A stretch of DNA of 64,000 bases, from the NCBI RefSeq assembly GCF_021347895.1, contig NC_067120.1:13935361-13999360 (forward strand), written 5' to 3'. The position numbers and the translations under genes are program-made. Of this stretch, positions 1 to 24,920 are shown one piece after another. Origin of the DNA: Acanthochromis polyacanthus (Eukaryota; Chordata; Actinopteri; Pomacentridae). The notes under the pieces are model-generated. The model saw only the letters and a program-made list of their open reading frames with translations. It did no database searches and had not been told where the DNA came from. Each line of letters opens with the position of its first letter. Position 1 is the stretch's first letter.

Positions 1-162
1 ACATTCTGAGCCAGGAAAAACTCTGAAACTCTGGTAAAACCAAATAAGCAGTCACTAGTAACATAGATTCATGCTGCTGTGTGTTTGTTTTCTGAATTTT
101 GAAGATGAATCAAAGCTCTTCAGTAGCTCACCTCTTGTCTCCTTTTTTTTTTTTTCTTTCAG

Positions 163-257
163 GTGATCCCAAAACCTGGCAGAACAAATCTCTCCCTGGA
201 GATCCAAACTACCTGGTGGGTGCAAACTGTGTGTCTGTGCTCATTGACCACTTCTGA
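163..257 (+). CDS. tjp1: Terminal coding exon of tight junction protein 1 (ZO-1)
   Basis: A T-rich tract ending in TTTCAG at 162 is followed by an exon that completes a split codon, encodes 30 residues and stops at TGA 255-257. The peptide begins DPKTWQNK and ends NCVSVLIDHF, which I recognise as the conserved C-terminus of ZO-1, the end of its ZU5 domain. ZO-1 is a membrane-associated guanylate-kinase scaffold that links claudins and occludin to actin at tight junctions. All upstream exons lie outside the window. The gene converges on slc27a2 copy A. Which teleost tjp1 paralogue this is cannot be decided from 30 residues. Confidence 0.8.
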
Positions 258-1925
258 AGAGGGCGACAGCTGGCCTGTTACTGAATGTGATAAACGGGGC
301 GCCTCAGCGGCCCCTGCTGTGCTCCCTCCACTGTGGCGGGGTGCACGATGCTCGATGAAGTATGAACTTGATACTCTCACGTTGTTTACTGTGCCCAAAA
401 TCTAAAAAAAAAAGAAGAAAAAAACCACCACACATACACACACAAGGAGAGTCGGAGGAGTCCAGCACCCCCGAAGCTGTACTCTTGTTCTTTTCTTTCG
501 TTTTTTTCGGTGCTTTCAAGGCTTGCAAAAAATAATGATTAAAACACGTTATTTAAACAAAAGGAACTGAAGTTGGAATGCATGACCAGTGCCACAGACT
601 GAATAATCTCATTTTGACATTTTTAGCTAATTTTGTAAAAGGTCAGAGCAGTGCAAGAAAAAAGGAGAATTTTGGAAACTTGTTTAATATTGCAGTGGGG
701 ATTTTTGCGTACTGTAAAGAAAAATCGACAAAAAAACAACAAAAAATACACTCACAAACAACAAAGTTGGTATATGCAAAACTTTTGTTTGTGAGTTCTG
801 TGGTCATGCGTTTCACTCATGAAGGATCTCTGAGGACTTGAGAAATGCTGAGCCTGACTCATGAAGGAAGACGTAGGCATCATAAAGATTCAAAAAAAAT
901 AATGAAGAATGAAAGTTAAGTATTAGTATCGGAGGCCCGTTTGTTCTGACGAGGCGCTCTCTGTTTAAAACTGATGTTTTGTAGAAATGTTTTACCGTAG
1001 ATAAATATACTGACTTGATTTTACAAACTCCTGCTGTCTAGAGATCTATGCATGTGCTATGACTCAGGTCCAGAAGCCTGCTACTACTAAGTTCAACACA
1101 TGAAAATCCCATCGTACACTGCAAGCAGTGATGCCTTATCTGCATATTAACTTTTCAGTGAAACTTTAAAACATCAGTTGTAGAGCGATCACTACGGAAG
1201 AAAAAGTTGTCTCTGCATTTTCTGAACATGGATTTAGCACACGAGAATAATTGAGGCTGATGAAAAGGTATGCTTTCTTTTACTGCTATGCATATGAAGT
1301 CTGAGGAAATACAAAAAGCTAGAAGATGTTTAAATTGTGGCTGTACATATTGCTAGCATATGGCCTTGGTTCTCTGTAAATGAACTTTTGTACATCTTTG
1401 TTATTTTGTATAAAAGAGAAAACGTTTGTTAAAAAAGAGAAAGCGGTTACATTGGTTATGTTTGTATTCTGGTTATACCCCTGAGCCTTGGAACTGACAT
1501 AAGCAGTAATAAGTCCGACTTTTCTACCAACATATACACACACTACTTAAGGCATTTTTAACTGTCAGAAAACTTTTTATTCTTATTTACAAACTAGAGA
1601 AGTGCTTGGTTTAAATGATTTTAAAAGATGTACTTGAGGGGGGCTGCTGTGAAGAGTGGTCCCTTCCTTTATTTGTGATACTGGATGCTGTATTGTGTGC
1701 CCTGAAATGTATTTTTGTACTAATAGACAATTTATTATGGCACATCAGTACTATTTTTCTTTTGATATGATAACACTGCTTCAACCCAACACTAGTTTAT
1801 TTTCCCGTGTGGCTGACATTCTTTTTATTTATTTTTATTTTACTTTGGTTCAATTTTTTTTCCTTTGCAACACATTTCTAAGTATACCACTGTATTACTA
1901 AATAAATTCATTTATAAAGTAAGCG
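258..1925 (+). other. tjp1: 3' UTR of tjp1 with poly(A) signal
   Basis: About 1.65 kb of A/T-rich sequence without coding potential follows the stop codon. AATAAA at 1901-1906 is the best poly(A) signal, so cleavage should fall near 1920-1930. Short open frames here carry no recognisable protein features. Confidence 0.6.
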
Positions 1926-2234
1926 CTCCTTGGATTTGAGTGTTGTGTTGCTGCTCCAGGTTTCCAGATGTTTGATACACGGACACACCCAGACTGATTC
2001 ACTGCCAAACAGCTCCAAAGATGCCTTAGAGGGTTCAGAAGTAGACGGTTGTATTGACAGTAATGTAGGAATTGATGTAAGTTTTCTACCATGAACAGCT
2101 GCTTCCTATGGAGCCCCTCTGGTGACAGTCAAAAAATAAATAAATTGTGGCCACAATATAGCTATAATGTGTGCACGAAATACTAGCTATTCGTGGCCAC
2201 AAAATAATAATTTGTGTTGGTATTCTGGGGGGGA

Positions 2235-2665
2235 GCACCGTGTACTTCCTAGAGCACCTCCTCTTTTTGCATTCTTCATATGGGATGGAAATAAAGTAAC
2301 GTTGGTTTAGCACGTCCATCAGAGGCCTGTAGGTGTAAAGCAGGAAGCCCTCCACAATGAGGATGTGAGTCTCCTCCTCCTCGTGGTCGGACTTTGGGAC
2401 GATCTCTGTGTCCAGGGTGTTGTTAATGCCATGAGACTTCTAAAACCTCACCGGGTTCTCCAGCCACGCAAAGATCGTACTCATCATGGCGTTCATGTCC
2501 AGAGCAGTGATGACATTGTACTGCTTAAAGCCATCTTCACCAACTTCAATCTGATCTTGGGGCTTGAAGAAGTCATCCTGATGGACCACACAGCAGTTGG
2601 GCAGGTTCTTGATCAGGCGGTTGGTGAGGGTGGTTTTCCCTCCATTGATTACGTGATCGGACGTG
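2235..2665 (-). pseudogene. Truncated nicotinamide riboside kinase 2 (nmrk2-like) copy
   Basis: Read on the minus strand, one uninterrupted stretch matches nicotinamide riboside kinase 2: the P-loop NGGKTTLTN, then [39 protein letters not shown] and [16 protein letters not shown]2 phosphorylates nicotinamide riboside in NAD+ synthesis. The copy is dead as it stands: it has an in-frame TAG at 2440-2442, lacks the N-terminal residues before the P-loop, and loses homology after the YTV segment near 2240, so the C-terminal third is missing. The lack of introns across about 140 codons suggests a processed retrocopy, but I see no poly(A) tail or target duplication. A TTTTTCAG just upstream at about 2675 could instead be a relic splice acceptor. 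Confidence 0.7.
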
Positions 2666-2715
2666 GAAGAAAGCTGAAAAAGAGAAGGTTGCAGCAGGAA
2701 ATGTCAACTACTTGA

Positions 2716-4227
2716 GTCCTCCGTGGCACTGAGTTTAGTTGGTAAGGTAAGAGCAGAAAGGGAGCTGCCACTCGGACGCAGTTCTTCCACCCAAAGAGGA
2801 CCTCTTTCTGCTGTCGCTGCTACACATACTGCCCTAATTGAGGTTTTAGGTGGAATATTCCTTTTAACCAGCCCCTCAGGTCTCTTTGAGCACACGGGGT
2901 GACCATTCAGAGTTATGTGATGATCGGCATATGTTTGTCTGTCTGTCTTTCTGTGTACAACAATACTCAAAAACAGACATTTCCAAAAACATAACCAAAA
3001 ACAGGATTTGGATTAAATTTTCAGGGAAAGTCAGAAATGACACAAGGACCAACTGATTAGATTTTGGCGGTGGTGTAGCTTTTAGTCTGCAACCACGGAT
3101 TTGTTTAAGATTCCTGTATCATTGTGAGATAATGACACGGTGTCACTGTATCTATGACAAGTAAACGCTACGTCAGCTGCCTGCTGTCAATCACGATTGT
3201 GATTGACTATAAATCCACCATTAATTTGACTTATTGGGAGTAATCTGGGGCTGCACAGTGTAATAGTGGTTAGCACTTTCACCTTGCAGCAAGAAGATCC
3301 CTGGTTCAAATCCTGGGATCTTTCTGCAAGGAGTTTGCTGAGCTATCTGGGCACCCAGGTAGTTGAGTTTTTGAGTCATCAGATCAGAATTTTTTTCTTT
3401 CTCATGCTGACATGAGAGTTTCTGGACTTCATGACTTGTGTTTTGTCCTGACTTTCAGTATAATTGGGATATCATATACAAGTGTCTGCCTTTCTGAACT
3501 CTCTCCTTTCCAGTCACTTTACTGAAGGTTGACTATAATCACATTCTAGTCACATCTCACAGATTAATATGAAACAAGATGATGCTGACCACAGTATGTA
3601 GTGCCACAGCAACAAGTCTGAACAGCTTCATAAAAAAGAGAATCCAGAGTTTCCCTGTTGCCAAATAAAGTCTAAATATGTGTTTGTGTCTTTAAGGGTT
3701 GTTACCCCACACCAAAGCACACACTGACCCTTTGAGGCTACTAGGGCACACAGTGAAATAGCAAATCTGTTGTTTCAGCGTGTGCCATGAGTACACTCAC
3801 TGCTTGATAAAGTAGAAAAGTCTGTACAAAGGTCCAGTCAGACTCACAAGTTGAACAGTGTGACAGGTCAACATGCATCGAGGTAATAACTGACCTCAGT
3901 CGGTTTTTAAAATCTTTAGACTAATAGAAAAACAAGTCTCTAATTAAGAACCCATTTTAAATGCCAATTCAGGGGAATAAGACAACCAGAATTTTATTAA
4001 TTAAAACACAATTATTAAAAACACAACAGTGGCAGTGAGACATACCTGTATATCACTTACTGTCTGCATAATGGAATACTTTTTTTTTTAAAAACTGTAG
4101 CTGTGAAGTAGTTGTGTTAATTAAAAAACAATTTATATTCAATCATGATAAAGTGTTTCCCTGAGATTAGTTCACTGTTAAAGTCCATTAATGAGCAGTT
4201 GCATCACTGACTGCATTAGTTTCTGTG
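2716..4227. other. Intergenic spacer between nmrk2-like pseudogene and slc27a2 copy A
   Basis: No gene is seen. A repeat fragment near 3250-3370 contains a tRNA B-box-like GGTTCAAATCC at about 3302. The minus-strand AATAAA at 3993-3998 (TTTATT on plus) is a candidate poly(A) signal for slc27a2 copy A, about 230 bp past its stop. Confidence 0.4.
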
Positions 4228-18259
<14,032 letters not shown>

Positions 18260-18811
18260 GCTGCCAGAGCGCCCGAAAAGCAGCCGAAGAGAGTCGGAGG
18301 AGGTAGAAGTGGAGCAGCTGAGGAGTATTTGTGCAAAAGTTCAACCCGTCCGGGGCGGTGCTCAGCTCTGGCCCGCTGACCCCTCCTTCATTCTGGGGAA
18401 TGTTTTCCAGTCGACAGATATGCTGTTTCCACATCCACACTGCTGCTTCAGCCTTCATTTCCACTCAGAGGCTCTAAAGTCTCATATTATACTCATCATC
18501 TATAAACCACTGCTCCTGCGTAACACGTAAAACAGCCACACAAGTGAAAAAGTGACAAACATGAAGCCACGTTCACTTCTGCTGCGACACCTCCAGGTTC
18601 TGATAATTAACTGCAGTTAATCCGTCTGTAACTCCGAGTAGCAGCAGAAGACTGACATCTGTTAGTGCACATTAATAGAAAAAGCCATAAACCATTACAG
18701 GCATTCAGCAAATGGCAACACTCCTCATAAATCTGCAATCTGAGCGGAGGAGGAGGCTGCTGAACTCTGCTGATGGATGGGAGGAGTTCAGAAATATCTA
18801 GAAAAGCACTC

Positions 18812-18955
18812 AGAGAGTGCAGACCTCCGCCAAGGATAGAGAGGAAAACAGGAAACCCATGCAGTAAAGGATCATGAGCTGGAATCAAACCTGCGTCTCT
18901 GACACAGTTCTGTTTACAAATCACCTTCTTAAGCAGTTGAGCTATCTGGACACCT
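18812..18955 (-). mobile_element. tRNA-derived SINE fragment
   Basis: On the minus strand, a tRNA-like promoter is visible: an A-box-like TAGCTCAACTGCTTAAG, then 40-odd bp later a B-box-like GGTTTGATTCC, then a tail with CTCATGATCCTTTACTGCATG. This matches the layout of tRNA-derived fish SINEs. It lies about 560 bp upstream of the slc27a2 copy A start codon. Confidence 0.55.
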
Positions 18956-19205
18956 TGTTAGATGATATACTAACCTATCATGTTTTTGTCATATTTTGGA
19001 CCACATACTAAAAAATTCAAAGTGATCCGGAATCCAGGATCCTTTCCGGATTGCCACCAAAATTAAATCAGCTCTTCCTCTTACCATCTACATCCCCTCA
19101 AAATTTCATGTGAATCTGCCCAGGTGTTTTTGAGTTATCTTGCTGACAGACAGACGGACACACAAACGCTGGGTGTCACATAACCTCCTTGGCAGAGGTA
19201 ACAAA
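18956..19205 (+). repeat. Interspersed repeat 3' end with GACAGACAGACGGACA tract
   Basis: Contains AAAATTTCATGTGAATCTG, TTTTTGAGTTATCTTGCTGA, a GACAGACAGACGG tract and ATAACCTCCTTGGCAGAGG, a tail common in fish repeats. CCTCCGCCAAGGA at about 18825 is roughly the inverse of the right end, so the SINE may be nested in, or composite with, this unit. Confidence 0.45.
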
Positions 19206-20588
19206 CAGCAAACCACTGTAGACTGTATGCAAAGATGCTCCCCACACCCCTCATGTCAGCGTCCTGTTAACTAGAACAAGCATGGCTGGAAATAATGGTT
19301 GTTTCCCCTACCAATAAAGTGTTTAAACTTGTATGTTAAAGCTGCAGCATTGTGCAAAATGCCTCTTTGAGTTCTCCTTTATTCAGGGTGGCAGCTTTAA
19401 CCCACTGTTGCAGAAATACATCAATTTCGAGAAAGGGAGTTGACAGGCAGTTTTCAAGCTTTTAATAATTCCAGAAAGTGTTTGATAAGTCAAACTGAAA
19501 TTGCAGAAGTACCTTTATAAGGATCCTTATTTTACGGTATTAAGATTTCAGGCAAATTAGAGAAAGTCAAGCAGAAATCCAGAAATAGTTTAGTGACTTG
19601 AGATGGAATGACCCCAAACTGCTGTGTTTTATTACAGTCATGTTATTTCACTATTTTGACCTAAAAAAAAAATCCTGAAAGAGACGTTCTGGAGACATGT
19701 GAGAGCCACAATAATTTGCTGAGAAGGAGCACAATCTGGGACCTTAAAGGTACAAAAATCATTAGCTAAGACTTGATTTGAAATTGACTATTGTGATGTG
19801 ACAATTTCAAAGAGAACACATATGCTTCGAGTCCTGACATGGTAAATTTCACGAAACTTTGTAAATGAGGCAGGAAAATATAGGCACAAAACAGCTACAT
19901 GCAACTTCAATTTCATTACAAAACCTAATTAGCCTTTAGTGTCTGTAATATGAAACCACTTACCAGAGACCTGACAACAAAATGTTCAGTGTAACTTTAA
20001 TATTCTTCAGTAAAACTTCTAAAAGACCTGTGATTTGTCGCTGAATGGTCACTTGACATGAGACTTGCTGCTTCCAGCATGTTGAGTCTTGATTAACTTA
20101 ACTGACTGAAGACAACAAATGTGGGCATTTTCTTAATCAAAACTGTCATCTGGCAGTCTCAAGTAACTGATAATTTCATTTCCTCTTTCCACCTTACACA
20201 ACATTAAAGTCTGAATGGGCAGGCTTTTCTGTAGTTGTCAGCTGCTTTGAAATGAAAAATACAAAAAAACAGGGAATTTCAAACTCTGACACATTATGTA
20301 CTGAGAATCATTGCATTACACCATGATTAGTGCGCATCTTATCTGAGTCTGTTTTACAGAGAAGCACTGACTGGAAGCACATCTGCACTAATGAGGTTAA
20401 GAGTCATGAAGACTTATGCAATCCAGAGAAATATCTTTTAAAGTCTCTTTCTTATCATTGATTAAATCTCTAAATACTCACCTCTGTGTATCAAAGCCAC
20501 ATTTTATAACATTTCCCCCCCATGAAAATAACCATTACTTTCCATAAAATGACTTAGAAGTAGCTCTACACTGTCGCTTCTTGTAGAA
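19206..20588. other. Intergenic spacer upstream of slc27a2 copy A
   Basis: No gene or recognisable repeat is seen in this A/T-rich stretch between the SINE/LINE debris and the hAT-like unit. Confidence 0.4.
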
Positions 20589-21383
20589 CAGGGGTGTCAA
20601 ACATGCGGTCCCCGGGTCAAAACCGGCCCTCCAGAGGGTCCAGTCTGGCCATGGGACGAGTTTCCGTGCAAAATTACAGAGAAGACATCAAATGCAAATT
20701 GTAAATTTGTAAAACTATAAATTGACAAGAATTTTTAGACCATGACAAGTTGTTTTGATCATAAAATGCCACATTGTTCTTTTGTCATTTTGTGCCTCAT
20801 TTTTGTAATATTTTGTCTCGTTTTCGTTGTTTTTTTGTCTGACTTTTGCCATTTGTCTCATATTTTGGTCATTCTGTTTCTCGTTTTTGTCGTTTTGTGT
20901 TTCCTTTTTGTCTCGCTTGTGTTTTTTGTCTTATTTTTATCATTTTGTGTTTTTTTCTCTTTCTTGTTTTGTTTTGTGTCGCTTGTGTCATTTGTCATTT
21001 TGTCTCATTTTTGTTATTTTGTCTCATTTTTGTAATCATATGCCATGTGTTTGTTGTTTTTAAGTAAAATGCTGCATCACTCAGTTCCCAATACCTGTGA
21101 CTTTGTCGATACTCTGTGATCTGTAAGTCGTAATCTATAAATCATGAACTGAGACATAAAGTTGCTGAAACTGAATATATTTTCTGAGCAAATTTCAGGT
21201 TGTTCGTTATGTTTTGTAAAAAGAGAGTTAATTGAATGTGGACACTTTGAAAATGTACTTTTTTGCACTAAAACAAAGGAAAAATGTGAAGTTCTGGTTA
21301 TTCATAGGTTATGCTGTGATTTTAATGGTCTGGAGCACTTGAGATCACATTGGGCCTGAACTAAAACGAGTTTGACACCTCTG
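20589..21383. mobile_element. hAT-like non-autonomous element, copy 1
   Basis: The ends are inverse: CAGGGGTGTCAAAC on the left and GTTTGACACCTCTG on the right. Flanks TTGTAGAA (20581-20588) and CTCTAGAA (21384-21391) agree at 6 of 8 positions, with the central TA expected of an 8-bp hAT target duplication. The interior holds a T-rich minisatellite made of TTTTGTCATTTTGTCTC-type units (about 20770-21060). Open frames in that part are repeat artefacts. A related copy is at 37328-38160. Confidence 0.7.
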
Positions 21384-22304
21384 CTCTAGAAAGTGCAGAT
21401 CTATGAAGTCTCCACCGGTCTTCTCCTCTTACTGCAGCTTGAGCACTCCAGCTCACCTACAACTCCATTTAAACACTATAAAACTGCTCTACGCCACACC
21501 ATGGCCAGCTGTAATATTGGAATTTTTCAGCCTTTTGTGTTCAAACCAGAACCCGTTTCTGAATAATAATGATATAGAAAGTCCCTCCATGCAATCTGAC
21601 AGAATTGTTCCTTTAGGTTTGTTACATATGAAACCCTGGAGGTCTGACACTGTGTTTTTATCATCACTACACTGCTGTTTCAAGGTGGAACTTCCTCAGC
21701 GATGGTGTTGACTACTAAAAAATGAAACCATATGAACATGTTAATAAGGTAAAAAAAAAAACACTTGATTTGTCACTGGAGGGAGTCTTTAATAAAATTA
21801 CACTATTTCTGATCCCCTTGTTAACACCAGTGACCCTTCGGTTAATGAGGTCGTTCTCTGGCTGAGCTGCCGGCCTTTAGTCCCGCTGTGTCTGTCTTTA
21901 CCCGTCAAGGTCTCCTCGATGCTGTCGGCCCCCCGTTGGCTCAGGGGCACCGAAACCTCCCACACCCTCCACCCAACCAGAGGGAGAAAGGACGCCACCT
22001 ACACTAGGAGAAGCTGAGTCATAGTGAAAAACTCTGGGATGTATAAATGGACAAAGATTGAGAGTTAAATTATGTATTGCTATAAACCATACTTGAGTAG
22101 CTAAATACAACTGCTACAAAGTCAGAGTGAGAAAACTGATCAAAACCTCTTTTGGAACATAGTTTGGGGATTGACACAAATCATAGTTAGACCAATGCTG
22201 AATGTGTCAGTGAGTTATTTAAATTAATAATCAGACATACAAGTATAAGCTTGAGGCGGGGAGGTTTGTTGCATGAGTAGAGTGAAGGAAAGAGAAGTGA
22301 GTCT

Positions 22305-22810
22305 GAACCCTCCCTGTTGTCCTCATCTACAGGCACCAAAAAATATTGTTTCCTTGTCTTTAAAAAAATAAATAAAAAATTCAGCAAAAGAAATTCTCCA
22401 AATTTTTGAAAATTTGCAAAACCTTCAGAAAAAATTCCAATAATTCCTAAAAAGTTTTATTTTTTAAAAAATCCCCCAAATTTGGCAAGAAAAATCTTGT
22501 AAATACTTTCAAAAAAATGAGTAAAAATCTTCCCAAAAAAAAAAATATATATCTAAAGTGATGACATATATATCAGTAAAACTTCTAATATTTTCTTTAA
22601 GAATATTCACAAAAAAATCAACCAAAATCCATCTTAAGAAAGTTTTAACATTTCTTTTTTCCACCCAAAAAATCTTCAAAAAATTTCCCAAAAATGTTGA
22701 AAATGTGGACATCAGAAGTTTCACAGTGATTTTTTTTTTTTTTTTTTCCCCACACATTTTTAAACTTTAAAATGGGTCAATTTTGACCTGCCGGACGACA
22801 CAAGGGTTAA
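22305..22810. mobile_element. TTAA-flanked MITE (family 2), copy 1
   Basis: The left end reads GAACCCTCCCTGTTGTCCTC and the right end GACGACACAAGGGTTAA; the last TTAA is 22807-22810. The interior carries ATTGTTTCCTTGTC, GCAAAACCTTCAGAA and GTCAATTTTGACCTG blocks that recur in copies at 23541, 32749 and 58850. TTAA targets suggest a piggyBac-type source. No coding sequence is seen. Confidence 0.65.
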
Positions 22811-22884
22811 AGCCTGCAGATGTAGATCCCACCCTAAGGTGACTACAGGTCTGATGAAGGCTTATGAGGTTCCATCACCTCAGA

Positions 22885-23475
22885 CAATTTTTTTTTATTT
22901 AACCACTATTTAACCAGGAGAAATCCCGTTGAAATTAAGAACCTCTTTTGCAAGGGAGACCTGGCCAAGATAGGCAGCAGCAAATACAAAACACAGTTAT
23001 AAACTTACACAGTTAAAACATAATTAAAATAAGAACAAACAAAATTAAATTCATGAACAAGTTATGAAAAACAAGTGCATGTTGTGGAATCGGTCTCAAA
23101 AACTCGCAGTTTAGATTTAAAAGCACTCAATGAGATTAACTCGGTTAATTTCCAGTCTTTCTGCAACATCTTCCCTGCAGAAGGTGCAGAGTAAACAAAA
23201 ACCTTTTTACCCAGTTCAGTACAAACATATGGAACAAAAAGCAACAAATGATCAGCAACAAATGAGAACTTTTCTGCGCAGTTAGAGAACAAATGTAGAT
23301 GGGCAGCAGTCCAAGTATCGCCTTGAATATGAAAGTCTACCAATGATGGATCCTTCTGGAGGCTAAAGCAGGTCATCCCACCCGAGAGTATAACTCGCAG
23401 TGGTACATCAACCCTTTACAGTTAATAAGGAAGCATGGTAAACGGTGTCAACCATTCAAAGACAGTGAGCAGAAG
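22885..23475 (-). mobile_element. LINE reverse transcriptase 3' remnant
   Basis: The minus strand encodes a fragment with FSNCAEKFSF, GKKVFVYSAP, LQKDWKLTELISLSAFKSKL and CTCF, resembling the C-terminal tail of fish non-LTR retrotransposon ORF2. A 3' part with CTTGGCCAGGTCTCCCTTGC-type sequence, common in fish repeats, lies below 23060. It is 5' truncated. Confidence 0.5.
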
Positions 23476-23540
23476 CATTCATATACAAAAAATCTCCATC
23501 ATCCAACACAGACAAAAAAGTTTCAGCAACAAGCAGATTT

Positions 23541-23885
23541 AAAAATCAACCAAAATCCACAAAATTCGCTGGATTTTGGTTGATTTTTTTGTGAATGTAT
23601 TAGAAAATATCCGAAGTTTTACTGATATATCTGTCATCACTTTAGATATTTTTAGGATTTTTTTCAAAGATTTTTACTCAATTTTTGAAAATATTTACAA
23701 GAATTTTCTTGCCAAATTGTTTTTTTTTTTTTAAATAAAACTTTTAAGGAATTATTGGAATTTCCTTCCTGAAGGTTTTGCAAATTTTCTGAAATTTGGG
23801 GAATTCTTCGCTGAATTTTGGGATTTTTTCAGACAAGGAAACAATATTTTTTGGTGTCCCTAAATGAAGACAACAGGAGGATTAA
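23541..23885. mobile_element. TTAA-flanked MITE (family 2), copy 2, half unit in inverse orientation
   Basis: Starts at the central palindrome (AATCAACCAAAATCC, then GGATTTTGGTTGATT) and runs through the GGTTTTGCAAATTTTC and GACAAGGAAACAATATT blocks to GACAACAGGAGGATTAA (TTAA 23882-23885). The other half is missing. Orientation is opposite to copy 1. Confidence 0.6.
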
Positions 23886-24498
23886 AAATGAAGTGAAAAA
23901 TACAAAAGGAAAGACCACTGCAGCCTCCAGAGGGAAGTAATACCTGAAAGTCCTGCAGAGCTGAACAATTCATGTTTTTACGTCTGAATAACTCATTCTG
24001 GGAGTCATCCAGCTGACCATGTGAGAGCTGAGCAGCCATGCCTGTGACTCAGCATGCACATTAAAGAGCCCTGAAGCTGTTAAAACTCAGCAGAGTTCAA
24101 CCTGGGACCACCCACTGGAGGAGTGTTGGGTAAACAAGCAGCCGAGGTCCTGGTTTAACTCTGCCAGCCAGACCTCTCCTGAATCTCACTCCTGTGCTCC
24201 GTTTCCTCACAGCTCCTGTCATCAAAATACATCCTGTCAACAAAGTCCACTACTAATGTCTTTACAGCAAAGTGAAGGGTTCAGATTAACAGCAGCTATA
24301 AGGACAAGTGTCGTTTATATTTAGTATGTTGTAATGTTAGAGGATCTCATTCAACAAAATGATCCCATAAATAGTATTCAAAGTAAACTTGGCTTATTTT
24401 TTAATAGAATTTTAACTGAAAATGTACGAGTTTTGTACACATTTGGGATGAGTAATGAATTTTTATATCGAAAGCTACAATTTTACTTTTAACTTATA

Positions 24499-24920
24499 CA
24501 CTGATCAGCAACATTAAAACCAACTGTCTAATATTACATAAAACCCACGTCAGAACGGTTGTGACCTGCTGGGCCAAGAACACTGGGTTTCTAGTGTCTG
24601 ACACTGGAACACTGGCAGCAGATCTTTTGATTCTGTAGTTTAGGGGATAAGGCCTACATTGATTGGATTTCATACAACACATTCAGGGGAGTTTGGATGC
24701 TTTGTGCTCTTTGTCGTGTTCCTCGATCACTCCTGATCAGTTCTGGGGTGTGGTGAGGCGCTTTGTGTTGACAGTGTTTAGGCGAGTCGTATGTGATAAA
24801 GTAGCATCCACATGAATGCCAGGAACCAATCATTTCCTGCAGAACACTGGATTGTAATGAGACAGTCACTGTTTTACATTTCAAATCTCAGTGTGGTTTT
24901 AATGCTGCGGCTGATCAGTG
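24499..24920. mobile_element. MITE with CACTGATCAGC inverted ends
   Basis: The left end is CACTGATCAGCAACATTAAA and the right end is the inverse, TTAATGCTGCGGCTGATCAGTG. The unit is 422 bp with no intact coding sequence. It lies in the spacer between slc27a2 copies A and B. Confidence 0.65.

Noticed and set aside
20742..21067. Phe/Val-rich open frames resembling membrane proteins
   Set aside because: They arise from the TTTTGTC minisatellite inside a hAT-like element; three overlapping frames are all open for the same reason.
23880..24490. Possible third slc27a2 copy or other gene between A and B
   Set aside because: Searched for AMP-binding and FATP signature motifs on both strands in the spacer and found none.
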